Of a stretch of DNA of 64,000 nt, positions 25,764 through 34,383 are shown in pieces. The stretch is taken from the NCBI GenBank assembly GCA_910586755.1, contig CAJUJM010000111.1, forward strand, positions 1 to 64,000. Reading direction: 5' to 3'. Within the stretch, counting starts at the first letter, position 1. Each line of letters starts with the position of its first letter. The position numbers and the translations under genes were made by a program. Source of the stretch: an uncultured Lachnospiraceae bacterium. GTDB taxonomy: Bacteria > Bacillota > Clostridia > Lachnospirales > Lachnospiraceae. Under the pieces are notes generated by a model, which did no database searches, had not been told where the DNA came from, and saw nothing but the letters and a program-made list of their open reading frames with translations.

Positions 25764-26351
25764 ATGTCGGATGAGATTATTTTAATAACACCGGTTACTC
25801 CCATTCGGGTAACCATTATCCGCTCATCCAGACGGACCATAGGGCTGGAGGTGGGAGTTTCCGGTCAGGTAGTGCTTCGCGCTCCCAAAAGGGCGTCTCA
25901 GCGAATGCTCCGGTCCTTTCTGGAAGAACGAAAGGGATGGATTACAGAGAAATATCAGCTTATGGAGCGAATCCGCAGGGAAGAGACGGAGAGAGAGCCA
26001 AAAGACTATGAGCTGGATCCGGAAAAGAAGAAGGTTTACCGATGTGAGGCGGGAAACATCCTGGCCGCCCGCGCCGCTTACTATGCAGAGCAGATGGGAG
26101 TGGATTACGGCCGGATTACAGTGAAAGAAACCAAAACCCGCTGGGGAAGCTGCAGCGCAAAGGGCAATCTAAACTTTCATTGGAAGCTGGTTTTAATGCC
26201 GCCGCAAATCCTGGATTATGTGGTGGTTCATGAGCTGGCCCACCGAAAAGAGATGAATCATTCAGAGCGTTTCTGGAGGATTGTACGGGACGTTTTGCCT
26301 GACTATGAAGAAAGAAGGAAATGGCTGAAGGAACACGGCCGGAATGTATAA
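25764..26351 (+). CDS. YgjP/DUF45-type metallopeptidase
   Basis: A 195-residue protein of the WLM/YgjP-like group. It has the zinc motif VVHELAHRKEMNHSERFW, with HELAH as HExxH and the third ligand histidine in NHS. The segment KTRWGSCSAKGNLNFHW is typical for the family. It lacks a signal peptide and is somewhat shorter than the usual 220-250 residues. Function in the cell is unknown. It starts 3 bp after metK and probably shares its transcript. Confidence 0.85.
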   Translation: MSDEIILITPVTPIRVTIIRSSRRTIGLEVGVSGQVVLRAPKRASQRMLRSFLEERKGWITEKYQLMERIRREETEREPKDYELDPEKKKVYRCEAGNILAARAAYYAEQMGVDYGRITVKETKTRWGSCSAKGNLNFHWKLVLMPPQILDYVVVHELAHRKEMNHSERFWRIVRDVLPDYEERRKWLKEHGRNV

Positions 26352-26370
26352 AAAAGTACAAGATAAACAG

Positions 26371-26412
26371 CGCCGCCCTGCCGGTTTTACAGGCAGGGCG
26401 GCGTTTGTTACT
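26371..26412. terminator. Bidirectional terminator between convergent genes
   Basis: CGCCGCCCTGCC at 26371-26382 pairs perfectly with GGCAGGGCGGCG at 26392-26403, with TTTGTTA after it on the plus side. It serves the metK-DUF45 transcript and the minus-strand kinase gene. Confidence 0.8.
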
Positions 26413-27339
26413 ATTCTTTCAGGCCAAATCTGCTTAAATAGTATCCCAATGCTCCAATTAAATTGGAATCATTGTAATATTTACAGGTGGTTACTTCAGC
26501 ATGAGGAATCGGACATGGATAGATGGAGTAATAATAATGCAGGTTTTTCAGGATATACTCCAGTAAAAGAGGCTGTTTGCTGATTCCTCCGCCTATGGCG
26601 AAGCGCTCCGGGTCATAAATTATCTGGAGATTCATAATCACATAAGCAATATCGCGGGTAAACTTATCAAGAGCCCATAAAGCCGCGGCATCTCCTTCTT
26701 CGGCCCATCGGAACACATCTACGCCGGTAATATCTTCCGGTTTCATTTCCTTGGCCAGAGAGGCCAGACGGGTTAAACGGTGGCTTCCGTTCCGCCTTGC
26801 CCAGATGTTGTCCTCAATGTCACATTCCTGATCCATGAGAATAAAGCTGAACTCCCCTGCGGCAAAGTGCTTGCCCATGTGAATTTCCCCGTCCTTAACA
26901 ATAGCGCCGCCGATGCCGGTTCCGAAAACCAAACAATGGCATCCTGACACCCGGCCAGGGATCCCCAGGTAGCCTCTGCCAATGCAGCACATTTGGCGTC
27001 ATTCATGATAGAAACAGGTACGCCGCACCGCTCCTTCATTAAATTGGCCAGGGGCAGAAGCTCTACATATTTTAAGGCTCCTCCGGTAATGCAGATGCCA
27101 TTATCACTGTCAATTATTCCTGGTACTGACATGGCAATACCGCAAACCTGGTCTTCAAATTTCCTGTAAAGCTTCTCCAATACTTCCAGATAGAAAGGGA
27201 CGTCCTCATAAGGAGTAGGAACACTGCCTTTTTCATAAAATGTAAGCTGCTTATCTAATACGGCATACTTAATAGAACCTCCGCCTACATCAATACATAA
27301 ATATCGTTTTTCCATATCAATTTCTTTGTAGATAAACAT
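26411..27339 (-). pseudogene. ROK-family sugar kinase with a frameshift
   Basis: Read on the minus strand, the gene starts at 27339 (GGGAGG 6 bases ahead) and encodes about 310 residues in two frames. The first part has the ATP motif DVGGGSIKYAVLD and MSVPGIIDSDNG, continuing to AALAEATWGSLAGCQDAIV; it then shifts. The second part resumes with VFGTGIGGAIVKDGEIHMG and FAIGGGISKQPLLLEYI to the stop at 26411. Restoring one T (an A on the plus strand, at the AAA of 26951-26953) joins both parts perfectly. It lacks the CxCGxxGCxE zinc motif, like the BglK-type ROK kinases. Either a real inactivating deletion or a base-calling error in a homopolymer. Confidence 0.82.
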
Positions 27340-27482
27340 AGCAATCCTCCCTTGCGTAGGTTTACTGTATTTATTAACTGGTTGAATATTCCTATTATAC
27401 CTGATTTTATCAGAAAAGTATAGAAAAAGGCGGCGCTTAAAAATGCCCGGCAAAAGTTTTTCCTGGGCGTACAAATGCCTTC

Positions 27483-27511
27483 TTGACAAAGCATGTACCC
27501 GGTAGTATAAT
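27483..27511 (+). promoter_or_regulatory. Promoter of the peptide-transport operon
   Basis: TTGACA at 27483-27488, 17-bp spacer, TATAAT at 27506-27511: a perfect sigma-A consensus. The 327-bp gap between the kinase start and ATG 27666 holds this promoter and the palindrome at 27533; nothing else stands out. Confidence 0.88.
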
Positions 27512-27532
27512 AGCCAAAACATTTATACAAGA

Positions 27533-27549
27533 CTTATAAATTTTATAAG
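27533..27549. promoter_or_regulatory. AT-rich palindrome, operator candidate
   Basis: CTTATAAATTTTATAAG, 22 bp after the -10 box, a position suited to a repressor. Confidence 0.4.
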
Positions 27550-27665
27550 GTATTATAGGGCGGTAGGATTCGGAGATATTCAAGGGTGAATACGGGGCCT
27601 TGGTCTATTTTCGAATTTTTTTATTGCCTTTAATAAGAATTTTATCTAAGAAAAGGAGAAAACAA

Positions 27666-29291
27666 ATGAGAAAGAAATTGGCAGGAGCCGCTCTTATCTG
27701 CGCTGCGATGCTCTCTTTAGCAGCCTGTGGGGGCTCTAATGGGGGTGCTGATTCTACTGCCGCACCGGCTGGTACGGAAGCTGCAGGATCAGATGCCGCT
27801 AACCCGGCAGACACTGTGACAGGAGGGAAGATTGTCCGCGTGGCAGCGGTAGATCCTCAGGTTGCTCTGGATCCCCAGCAGTACACTTACAGTATTGTTA
27901 TGAAGATTACGGATAATATTTCCGAGGCGCTGTTTACCACTCAGTCCGACGGATCCGTAACACCCACTTTATTAACCGCTATGCCGGAGATTTCCGAGGA
28001 TCAGTTAACCTACACCTTTGAATTGCTTCCGGATGTGAAATTCCACAACGGGGAAACCTTAAAGTCCTCTGACGTTAAGTATTCCTATGAACGTCTGATT
28101 AAGCTGGCCAAGATGGGCAATCTGCTTCAGAACGTAGTAGGATATGAGGAAATGAATTCCGGCGCAGCCGATGAACTGGCTGGCTTTGAAATTATTGATG
28201 ATACCCACTTTACCATCACTCTTACTAAGCCCTATGCGCCTTTTACCTCTGTATTATCTACCGCTTACACTGCCATTTATCCTCAGGCAGCATGTGAAGA
28301 AGCCGGCGACACCTGGGGGATGCAGGTGCTTTATGGTACAGGCCCCTTTAAGCTGGACAGCTACACCACCAGCGTTGGCGCGACTCTTTCCAGATTTGAC
28401 GATTATCACGGCGGCGCAGTGAAGCTGGACGGCGTGGATTACAAGTTTATTGAGGATGTAAACACTCAGGTTCTGGAATATCAGAAAGGCAATGTGGACT
28501 ATGTAGACGTAGACCCGTCTATCTATCCGGTATACTCCAGCAATCCGGATCTGGCTGATCAGATGCATGGCTTCCAGCCTACCGGCAACTATAGCTTAAC
28601 GTTAAACTGCAAGACGTTCCCGGATGCAAAGGTAAGAGAAGCAATCGCATTATCTGTTGACCGGGCGGCTGTCTGCGAGAGTATCCTTCACGGAACCGCT
28701 ACGGTTCCCACCTCTTACATTCCTGCCGGAATCATCGGACATGACTCTTCCCTGCCGGAGTTTGAGTACAATCCGGAGAGGGCAAAACAGCTTCTGGCTG
28801 AAGCAGGATATGCAGACGGTTTAGACTTAAGAGTAACCGTTAACACCAAATATAAGGGGAATGTTGCAATTGCCACTGCATTCCAGCAGCAGGCCAAGGC
28901 GGCTGGTATCAATGTAGAGGTTGAGCAGGTTGATTCTGCAGCATGGTCTGATATGAAGTTAAACGGCGGCGTTGACTGCGGAATTTCAAACTGGTACGTT
29001 GACTACTCTGACCCGGAAAGTATGCTGTATCCCATGAGCAAGACGGATACAAATTCCAGCTTCTGGCATAATGCCGAGTATGAGCAGCTGATGCTGGACG
29101 GAATTGCAACCACTGATACGGCTAAACGTCAGGAGATCTATGCCAAGGCAGAACACATTATGACCAGAGAAGACTGGGCAACCACCCCTCTGTATAACGA
29201 AACCAAATTTTACCTGTTAAATCCAGCTGTCACTGGCTTTGAGATGGACGCTACCTTCCGTATGTTCTGGAAGGATGCAGACATCCAGTAA
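27666..29291 (+). CDS. Oligopeptide ABC transporter substrate-binding lipoprotein
   Basis: A 541-residue family-5 solute-binding protein (DppA/OppA type). The signal ends in the lipobox LAAC with C21 as the lipid anchor, followed by a Gly/Ser/Ala linker. The family signature region reads LSDVKFHNGETLKSSDVKYS (as LPDVKFHNGETL and SDVKYSYERL). It captures peptides outside the cell and hands them to the DppBC-type permeases downstream. ATG 27666 follows AAAGGAG by 7 bases; the frame is open further upstream but without a ribosome site. A hairpin after the gene probably lowers expression of the permeases relative to it. Confidence 0.93.
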   Translation: MRKKLAGAALICAAMLSLAACGGSNGGADSTAAPAGTEAAGSDAANPADTVTGGKIVRVAAVDPQVALDPQQYTYSIVMKITDNISEALFTTQSDGSVTPTLLTAMPEISEDQLTYTFELLPDVKFHNGETLKSSDVKYSYERLIKLAKMGNLLQNVVGYEEMNSGAADELAGFEIIDDTHFTITLTKPYAPFTSVLSTAYTAIYPQAACEEAGDTWGMQVLYGTGPFKLDSYTTSVGATLSRFDDYHGGAVKLDGVDYKFIEDVNTQVLEYQKGNVDYVDVDPSIYPVYSSNPDLADQMHGFQPTGNYSLTLNCKTFPDAKVREAIALSVDRAAVCESILHGTATVPTSYIPAGIIGHDSSLPEFEYNPERAKQLLAEAGYADGLDLRVTVNTKYKGNVAIATAFQQQAKAAGINVEVEQVDSAAWSDMKLNGGVDCGISNWYVDYSDPESMLYPMSKTDTNSSFWHNAEYEQLMLDGIATTDTAKRQEIYAKAEHIMTREDWATTPLYNETKFYLLNPAVTGFEMDATFRMFWKDADIQ

Positions 29292-29332
29292 TAAGCCCGG
29301 AACATTCAGGAATTATTATTCAGGAAAAGACG

Positions 29333-29375
29333 GGGCTGCATGTGCTTTGTTTTCAAGGTACGGCAGCCCTTTTTC
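29333..29375 (+). terminator. Attenuating hairpin after the binding-protein gene
   Basis: GGGCTGC at 29333-29339 pairs with GCAGCCC at 29363-29369, followed by TTTTTC. Placed inside the operon, it would favour the binding protein over the permeases. Confidence 0.65.
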
Positions 29376-29409
29376 TAACATGCCAAGGTATGCAGGATAG
29401 GAGGTATGT

Positions 29410-30342
29410 ATGCTTTCATATACGGTGAAACGTTTAGCACAAACCATATTTGTATTAGTGGGAATCAGCCTGATTACGTTTATGCTGCTTCAGGTGGTTC
29501 CCGGAGATCCGGTGGCATTAATGCTGGAAAAAAGGGCGGATCCGGAAACCATAGCCAAGGTCCGGGCTGAGCTGGGATTAGATCTGCCTTACCACATTCA
29601 ATACATTAATTTTTTAAAGAATGCTGTCCGCTTGGATTTCGGCACTTCCTACTTTACCAAAGAAGTAGTGTCCGATGCTTTAATCCGTTGCTTTAAAGTA
29701 ACCTTAAAGCTGGCCTGTATGTCTTTTGTATTTGCGGCTGCAGTAGGAATCCCCTGCGGTATTTTCTCTGCTATTAAAAGAGGAAAAGGCATTGACACAG
29801 TGGTAATGGTGCTGGCCATTGTAGGAGTGTCTGCGCCGGCTTTCTGGGTTGCAATTATTTTACAGATCATATTCGGTTTAAAGCTGGATATTCTTCCGAT
29901 TTCCGGATTTGACAGTATTGCATCTTATATTCTTCCAAGCGTTGCATTGGGAGCCAGATACGCAGGAAGCATGGCCCGGATTACCAGAACCAGTATGCTT
30001 GAAGTTATGGGCCAGGACTACATCCGCACCGCGCGGGCAAAGGGTGTGGGAAAATGGGCGGTTACTATGAAACATGCCCTGAAAAATGCCATGATTCCCA
30101 TTGTAACGTTAGTGGGTACAGACTTTGGCTACATGCTGACCGGCTCCATGCTGATTGAAAAGGTATTTTCCATCCCCGGAATCGGGAAGCTGGCAGTAGA
30201 TGCTATGTCCAACCGGGATCTGCCGCTTCTGGAAGGTACGGTTATGTATATCGCGTTTATTTTCGTAATTGTAAACCTGATTGTAGACTTATCCTATGCA
30301 TTCCTGGATCCGAGAATCAGGTATGGGAAAGGAGCTGCATAA
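29410..30342 (+). CDS. Peptide ABC transporter permease, DppB type
   Basis: A 310-residue membrane protein with six segments. It has the DppB start (SYTVKRLAQTIFVLVGISLI), the first-loop VVPGDPVALML and the EAA coupling loop VMGQDYIRTARAKGVGKWAV near 200. It pairs with the DppC-type permease, whose ATG overlaps this stop (TAATG). Confidence 0.94.
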   Translation: MLSYTVKRLAQTIFVLVGISLITFMLLQVVPGDPVALMLEKRADPETIAKVRAELGLDLPYHIQYINFLKNAVRLDFGTSYFTKEVVSDALIRCFKVTLKLACMSFVFAAAVGIPCGIFSAIKRGKGIDTVVMVLAIVGVSAPAFWVAIILQIIFGLKLDILPISGFDSIASYILPSVALGARYAGSMARITRTSMLEVMGQDYIRTARAKGVGKWAVTMKHALKNAMIPIVTLVGTDFGYMLTGSMLIEKVFSIPGIGKLAVDAMSNRDLPLLEGTVMYIAFIFVIVNLIVDLSYAFLDPRIRYGKGAA

Positions 30343-31244
30343 TGGGATTTTTTAATAAACAAAAGAAATTTGAGCAGGAAGTTATGGAAAACGGGATGGA
30401 GTATTCCAGCTTCTACGGCGACAGCTTTAAGCGGCTAAAGAAGAACAAAATGGCAATGTTCTGCGCCGCAATCCTGGCGGTACTGGTGGTTATCGCAATC
30501 TTTGCGCCCCTTATTGCCCCCTATGACCCTACTTACCAGGATTATACGGCGGTGCTGGCAGAACCCAGCCAGGCCCATCCCTTTGGGACGGATGAGTATG
30601 GGAGAGACATTTTATCCAGAATTATTTACGGTTCCAGAGTATCCATCAGCATTGGAATTGTTGCCCAGATCGTTGCCTCTGTGGTAGGGGTTGCCCTGGG
30701 ATCCTTAGCCGGATACTACGGCGGAGCGGTAGATAACGTGATCTCCAGAATTATGGAGATCTTCCAGGCATTTCCGGATCTGATTTTTGCTATGGCGATT
30801 ATGACCTTTATGGGAAAAGGAGTATTAAATCTCTTTATTGCCCTGGGGCTTTTAACCTGGGTCAGGACGGCCCGCATGATCCGCGGCTCAGTCATGCAGC
30901 TAAAGGAAAAGGAATATATTGAGGCCAGCCGCGCCTGCGGTGCGTCCACCTACTGGATTATCATGAAAGGGCTGATTCCCAACTGTCTTTCCACCATTAT
31001 TGTCCTGGTTACCCTGGGCATTCCCAATGCAATTATGTATGAGGCATCTTTAAGCTTTTTGGGAATCGGGATTCAGCCGCCTACTCCTTCCTGGGGAAAT
31101 ATGATTAGCGCGGCTCAGACTTTTATCAGCTACCGGCCGGTTTACAGCATCACCCCCGGTATTGCTATCATGCTTACGGTAATTGCGTTTAATATTTTTG
31201 GCGATGGATTAAGAGATGCTCTTGATCCCAAGCTGAAAACCTGA
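30342..31244 (+). CDS. Peptide ABC transporter permease, DppC type
   Basis: A 300-residue membrane protein with the DppC features: a cytoplasmic N-terminal stretch ending RLKKNKMAMF, HPFGTDEYGRDILSRIIYGS in the first loop, and the coupling loop KEKEYIEASRACGASTYW near 190. SFLGIGIQPPTPSWGNMI (family signature) occurs near 250. Translationally coupled to the DppB-type gene upstream; the DppD-type gene follows after 14 bp. Confidence 0.94.
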   Translation: MGFFNKQKKFEQEVMENGMEYSSFYGDSFKRLKKNKMAMFCAAILAVLVVIAIFAPLIAPYDPTYQDYTAVLAEPSQAHPFGTDEYGRDILSRIIYGSRVSISIGIVAQIVASVVGVALGSLAGYYGGAVDNVISRIMEIFQAFPDLIFAMAIMTFMGKGVLNLFIALGLLTWVRTARMIRGSVMQLKEKEYIEASRACGASTYWIIMKGLIPNCLSTIIVLVTLGIPNAIMYEASLSFLGIGIQPPTPSWGNMISAAQTFISYRPVYSITPGIAIMLTVIAFNIFGDGLRDALDPKLKT

Positions 31245-31258
31245 TGGAGGCAGTGGAT

Positions 31259-32251
31259 ATGGCAGAGAAAATATTGGAAGTTAAAAATTTAAAAACCTAT
31301 TTCCGCACCGACGCAGGGCTTACAAAAGCGGTGAACGATGTGTCGTTTTCTGTTGAGCGGGGAAAGACTCTGGGGATTGTAGGAGAGTCCGGCTGCGGAA
31401 AAAGCATTACCTCCCTGTCTATTATGGGATTGGTAGAGACTCCTCCCGGAGTGATTGCAGGCGGAGAAATTATTCTGGATGGCCAGGATTTGCTGAAGAA
31501 AACAGACGATGAAATGAGAGCCATTCGGGGAAAGAAAATCGCCATGATTTTTCAGGAGCCTATGACCTCCTTAAACCCGGTATTTACCATCGGGCAGCAG
31601 CTTGTGGAAGCGCTGATGCTTCATGAGAAGATAACCAAGCAGCAGGCAAAGGAAAAGGCTGTTGAAATGCTGAAGCTGGTAAGGATTCCTCTGGCGGAGA
31701 AGCGGTTTAATGAATATCCCCATCAGCTGTCCGGCGGTATGCGCCAGAGAGTGATGATTGCCATGGCCCTGTGCTGCGATCCGGAGCTTCTGATCTGTGA
31801 TGAACCAACTACGGCGCTGGACGTTACCATCCAGGCCCAGATTCTGGAGTTGATCAACGAGCTAAAGGAAAAGACTGGAGCTTCTGTTATGATGATTACC
31901 CATGATCTGGGAGTAATTGCCGAGGTTGCGGATGATGTGATGGTGATGTACGCCGGCAAGGTAGTGGAACATGCTACCTGCGATCAGATTTTTGATAAGC
32001 CCCTGCATCCCTATACCTATGGACTGATGAACTGTATCCCAAAACTGGACGGGGACGACACAAAGGAATTAAGCGTGATCGAAGGTATGGTGCCCAGCTT
32101 TGACGATATGCCCAAGGGCTGCGCCTTCTGCCCCAGATGTCCGGAGGCTATGGACATCTGCAGGGAGAAGATGCCGAAACTTGCCTGGACAGAGGGGCGG
32201 GAGGTCCGCTGCTTTAAATATACGGAAGAATGGGAGGAGAATGTGGAATGA
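31259..32251 (+). CDS. Peptide ABC transporter ATPase, DppD type
   Basis: A 330-residue ATPase. Walker A is GESGCGKS near 40, Q-loop MIFQEPMTSLNP, signature LSGGMRQRV, Walker B LLICDEPTTALD and switch histidine in THDLGV. The C-terminal oligopeptide-family extension includes a cysteine set in GCAFCPRCPEAMDIC, possibly an Fe-S site as in other Dpp/Opp ATPases. ATG 31259 follows GGAGG by 8 bases; ATG 31244 does not. Its stop overlaps the start of the next ATPase (ATGA). Confidence 0.94.
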   Translation: MAEKILEVKNLKTYFRTDAGLTKAVNDVSFSVERGKTLGIVGESGCGKSITSLSIMGLVETPPGVIAGGEIILDGQDLLKKTDDEMRAIRGKKIAMIFQEPMTSLNPVFTIGQQLVEALMLHEKITKQQAKEKAVEMLKLVRIPLAEKRFNEYPHQLSGGMRQRVMIAMALCCDPELLICDEPTTALDVTIQAQILELINELKEKTGASVMMITHDLGVIAEVADDVMVMYAGKVVEHATCDQIFDKPLHPYTYGLMNCIPKLDGDDTKELSVIEGMVPSFDDMPKGCAFCPRCPEAMDICREKMPKLAWTEGREVRCFKYTEEWEENVE

Positions 32252-33252
32252 GTGAGGTAATGAATCAGGCCCCTCTGCTGGAGGTCCGCAATTTAAGGAA
32301 GCTGTTCCAGGCAAAATCCTCCTTCTTTGCAAAGGAAAAGACCTTTATTAAGGCGGTTGACGACGTATCCTTTACCCTGATGCCCCAGGAGACCCTGGGG
32401 GTGGTGGGAGAGTCTGGCTGCGGCAAGTCCACTATGGGGCGATCTGTCCTGCGGCTGATCCAGCCCACATCGGGAGAGATTTTCTATAAGGGTCAGGATT
32501 TTATGAAAGCAAACGGCAATGAGCTTCGCAAAATGCGGGCAGACATGCAGATTATTTTTCAGGATCCGTATGCATCCTTAAACCCCAGAATGACCATTGG
32601 CGAGGTGATCACTGAGCCGTTAAACATCCAGAAGCGGTATGCCAGTAAAGAGGAAGCCAGAGAGCAGGTACTAAAAGTCATGGAAGTGGTTGGACTGAAT
32701 CCCAAATACTATAACCGCTATCCACATGAATTTTCCGGCGGACAGCGGCAGAGAATCGGTATTGCCCGGGCGATTGTGTTAAAACCGTCTCTGGTGGTCT
32801 GTGACGAACCGGTTTCTGCCCTGGACGTTTCTATTCAGTCTCAGGTATTAAACCTGCTGCGCCAGCTTCAGTCTTCTATGGGAATGGCATATATTTTCAT
32901 TTCCCATAACCTGAGCGTTATCAAGCACATTTCCGACCGTGTTATGGTAATGTATCTGGGGCATGTGGTGGAGATGGGAGAAAAGAAGGATTTATTTGAC
33001 AATCCCAGCCATCCTTATACCCAGGCGCTGCTGTCTGCAATCCCCATGCCGGAGCGCCACAGCACCAGAAAGAAAATTATCCTGCAGGGAGATCTTCCCA
33101 GTCCGGCAAATCCGCCGTCAGGATGTATTTTCCATACCCGCTGTTTTATGGCGCAGGACATTTGTTCCACTCAGACTCCGGAGCTAAAAGATTTGGGGAA
33201 TGGCCATATGTGTGCATGCCATTTTTGCGGGCAATGTAAAAAAGACCAGTAA
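32248..33252 (+). CDS. Peptide ABC transporter ATPase, DppF type
   Basis: A 334-residue ATPase, partner of the DppD type. Walker A is GESGCGKST, Q-loop IIFQDPYASLNPRMTI, signature FSGGQRQRI, Walker B LVVCDEPVSALD and switch histidine in SHNLSV. The cysteines of CIFHTRCFMAQDIC near the end match the family. ATG 32248 follows GGGAGGAG by 8 bases and overlaps the previous stop. The five-gene importer is complete. Confidence 0.94.
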   Translation: MSEVMNQAPLLEVRNLRKLFQAKSSFFAKEKTFIKAVDDVSFTLMPQETLGVVGESGCGKSTMGRSVLRLIQPTSGEIFYKGQDFMKANGNELRKMRADMQIIFQDPYASLNPRMTIGEVITEPLNIQKRYASKEEAREQVLKVMEVVGLNPKYYNRYPHEFSGGQRQRIGIARAIVLKPSLVVCDEPVSALDVSIQSQVLNLLRQLQSSMGMAYIFISHNLSVIKHISDRVMVMYLGHVVEMGEKKDLFDNPSHPYTQALLSAIPMPERHSTRKKIILQGDLPSPANPPSGCIFHTRCFMAQDICSTQTPELKDLGNGHMCACHFCGQCKKDQ

Positions 33253-33297
33253 ATACCCTACAGGGCAGACCTTATGCCAGGAAAGAGGAATTATAAG

Positions 33298-34383
33298 ATG
33301 AAAATTACGGATATTAAAACTCATATTATGCAGGTGCCTCTGGTACGTCCCTTCCGGATTTCCCTTGGAGTGATCACCCATGCTGTAAGCTGTCTGGTTG
33401 AAATGGAGACAGACTCCGGAATTACCGGATACGGGGAAGGTTCCCCGGGCCCATTGATTACCGGAGAAAACCTGGAAGGCACAGTAGCAAGCATCCGGGT
33501 ATTGAGAGAAAAGCTAATAGGCATGGATCCCAGAGATATTGAGGCCGTTTATACAGTTATGAACCGTTCTGTTGCCTATGCAGGCGCCGCAAAAGCGGCT
33601 ATAGATATTGCCTGCCACGACATTATGGGAAAAGCATGGGGACTGCCCCTCTATAAGGTTCTGGGGGGATTAAGCAATTCCATTGAAACAGATATGACAG
33701 TAGGAATTGATGAGCCGGAAGTAATGGCTGCCAGAGCAAAAGCCCATGTGGAAGCAGGGTTTAACGTGATTAAGACGAAAGTAGGCGCGGATATTACCTG
33801 CGACCTGGCCAGAGTAAAGGCTATCCGGGAGGCAGTAGGAGGGGATGTAAAGATCCGCCTGGACGCCAATCAGGGCTGGCATGCCAAGGAGGCAGTGGCT
33901 CTTTTGGATCGCCTTAATGAATATGATATAGAATTAGTGGAACAGCCGGTTCCCAGATATGATTTTGAAGGCTTAAAATATGTAACTTCCCACAGCAGTG
34001 TGCCGGTGATGGCAGATGAAAGCTGCTGGGATTCCAAGGACGCTTTGAAGCTGGTTTCTGAACGCGCAGTGGATTATATCAATATTAAGCTGATGAAGTG
34101 CGGCGGCTTGTATGAAGCAAAGAAAATTGTTAATATTGCGGAAGCTGCCGGAGTAGAAGTGATGCTGGGCTGCATGGCAGAGGAAAGCGGAATTGCCATT
34201 AATGCCGCCGCCGCTTTGGGGGCCGCCTTAAAGAACATTACCAGGGCGGATTTAGACGCCAGCTTCTCCTTATCCCAGCTGCCCTATGAAGGCGGGTTTA
34301 CCGTTGAAAATACCAGACACCTGATCCTTTCTGAGGAGCCGGGACTGGGACTGAAAGGATTAAGGGAGGAAATGCTCCAGTGA
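33298..34383 (+). CDS. Dipeptide epimerase (L-Ala-D/L-Glu epimerase-like, enolase superfamily)
   Basis: A 361-residue enzyme of the muconate-lactonizing subgroup. The acid/base lysines are in KTKVG (near 162) and NIKLMKCGG (near 268). Metal ligands are the acidic residues of RLDANQGW, LVEQPVP and MADESCW. This arrangement is that of L-Ala-D/L-Glu epimerase (YkfB/YcjG), which converts a peptidoglycan dipeptide to the all-L form, though relatives accept other dipeptides. ATG 33298 follows GAGG by 9 bases. Coupling with a peptide importer and a serine hydrolase supports murein-peptide use. Confidence 0.85.
   Translation: MKITDIKTHIMQVPLVRPFRISLGVITHAVSCLVEMETDSGITGYGEGSPGPLITGENLEGTVASIRVLREKLIGMDPRDIEAVYTVMNRSVAYAGAAKAAIDIACHDIMGKAWGLPLYKVLGGLSNSIETDMTVGIDEPEVMAARAKAHVEAGFNVIKTKVGADITCDLARVKAIREAVGGDVKIRLDANQGWHAKEAVALLDRLNEYDIELVEQPVPRYDFEGLKYVTSHSSVPVMADESCWDSKDALKLVSERAVDYINIKLMKCGGLYEAKKIVNIAEAAGVEVMLGCMAEESGIAINAAAALGAALKNITRADLDASFSLSQLPYEGGFTVENTRHLILSEEPGLGLKGLREEMLQ

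Noticed and set aside
26941..26960. Programmed frameshift in the ROK kinase
   Set aside because: No X-XXY-YYZ slippery site with a following structure is visible; a simple base deletion explains it.
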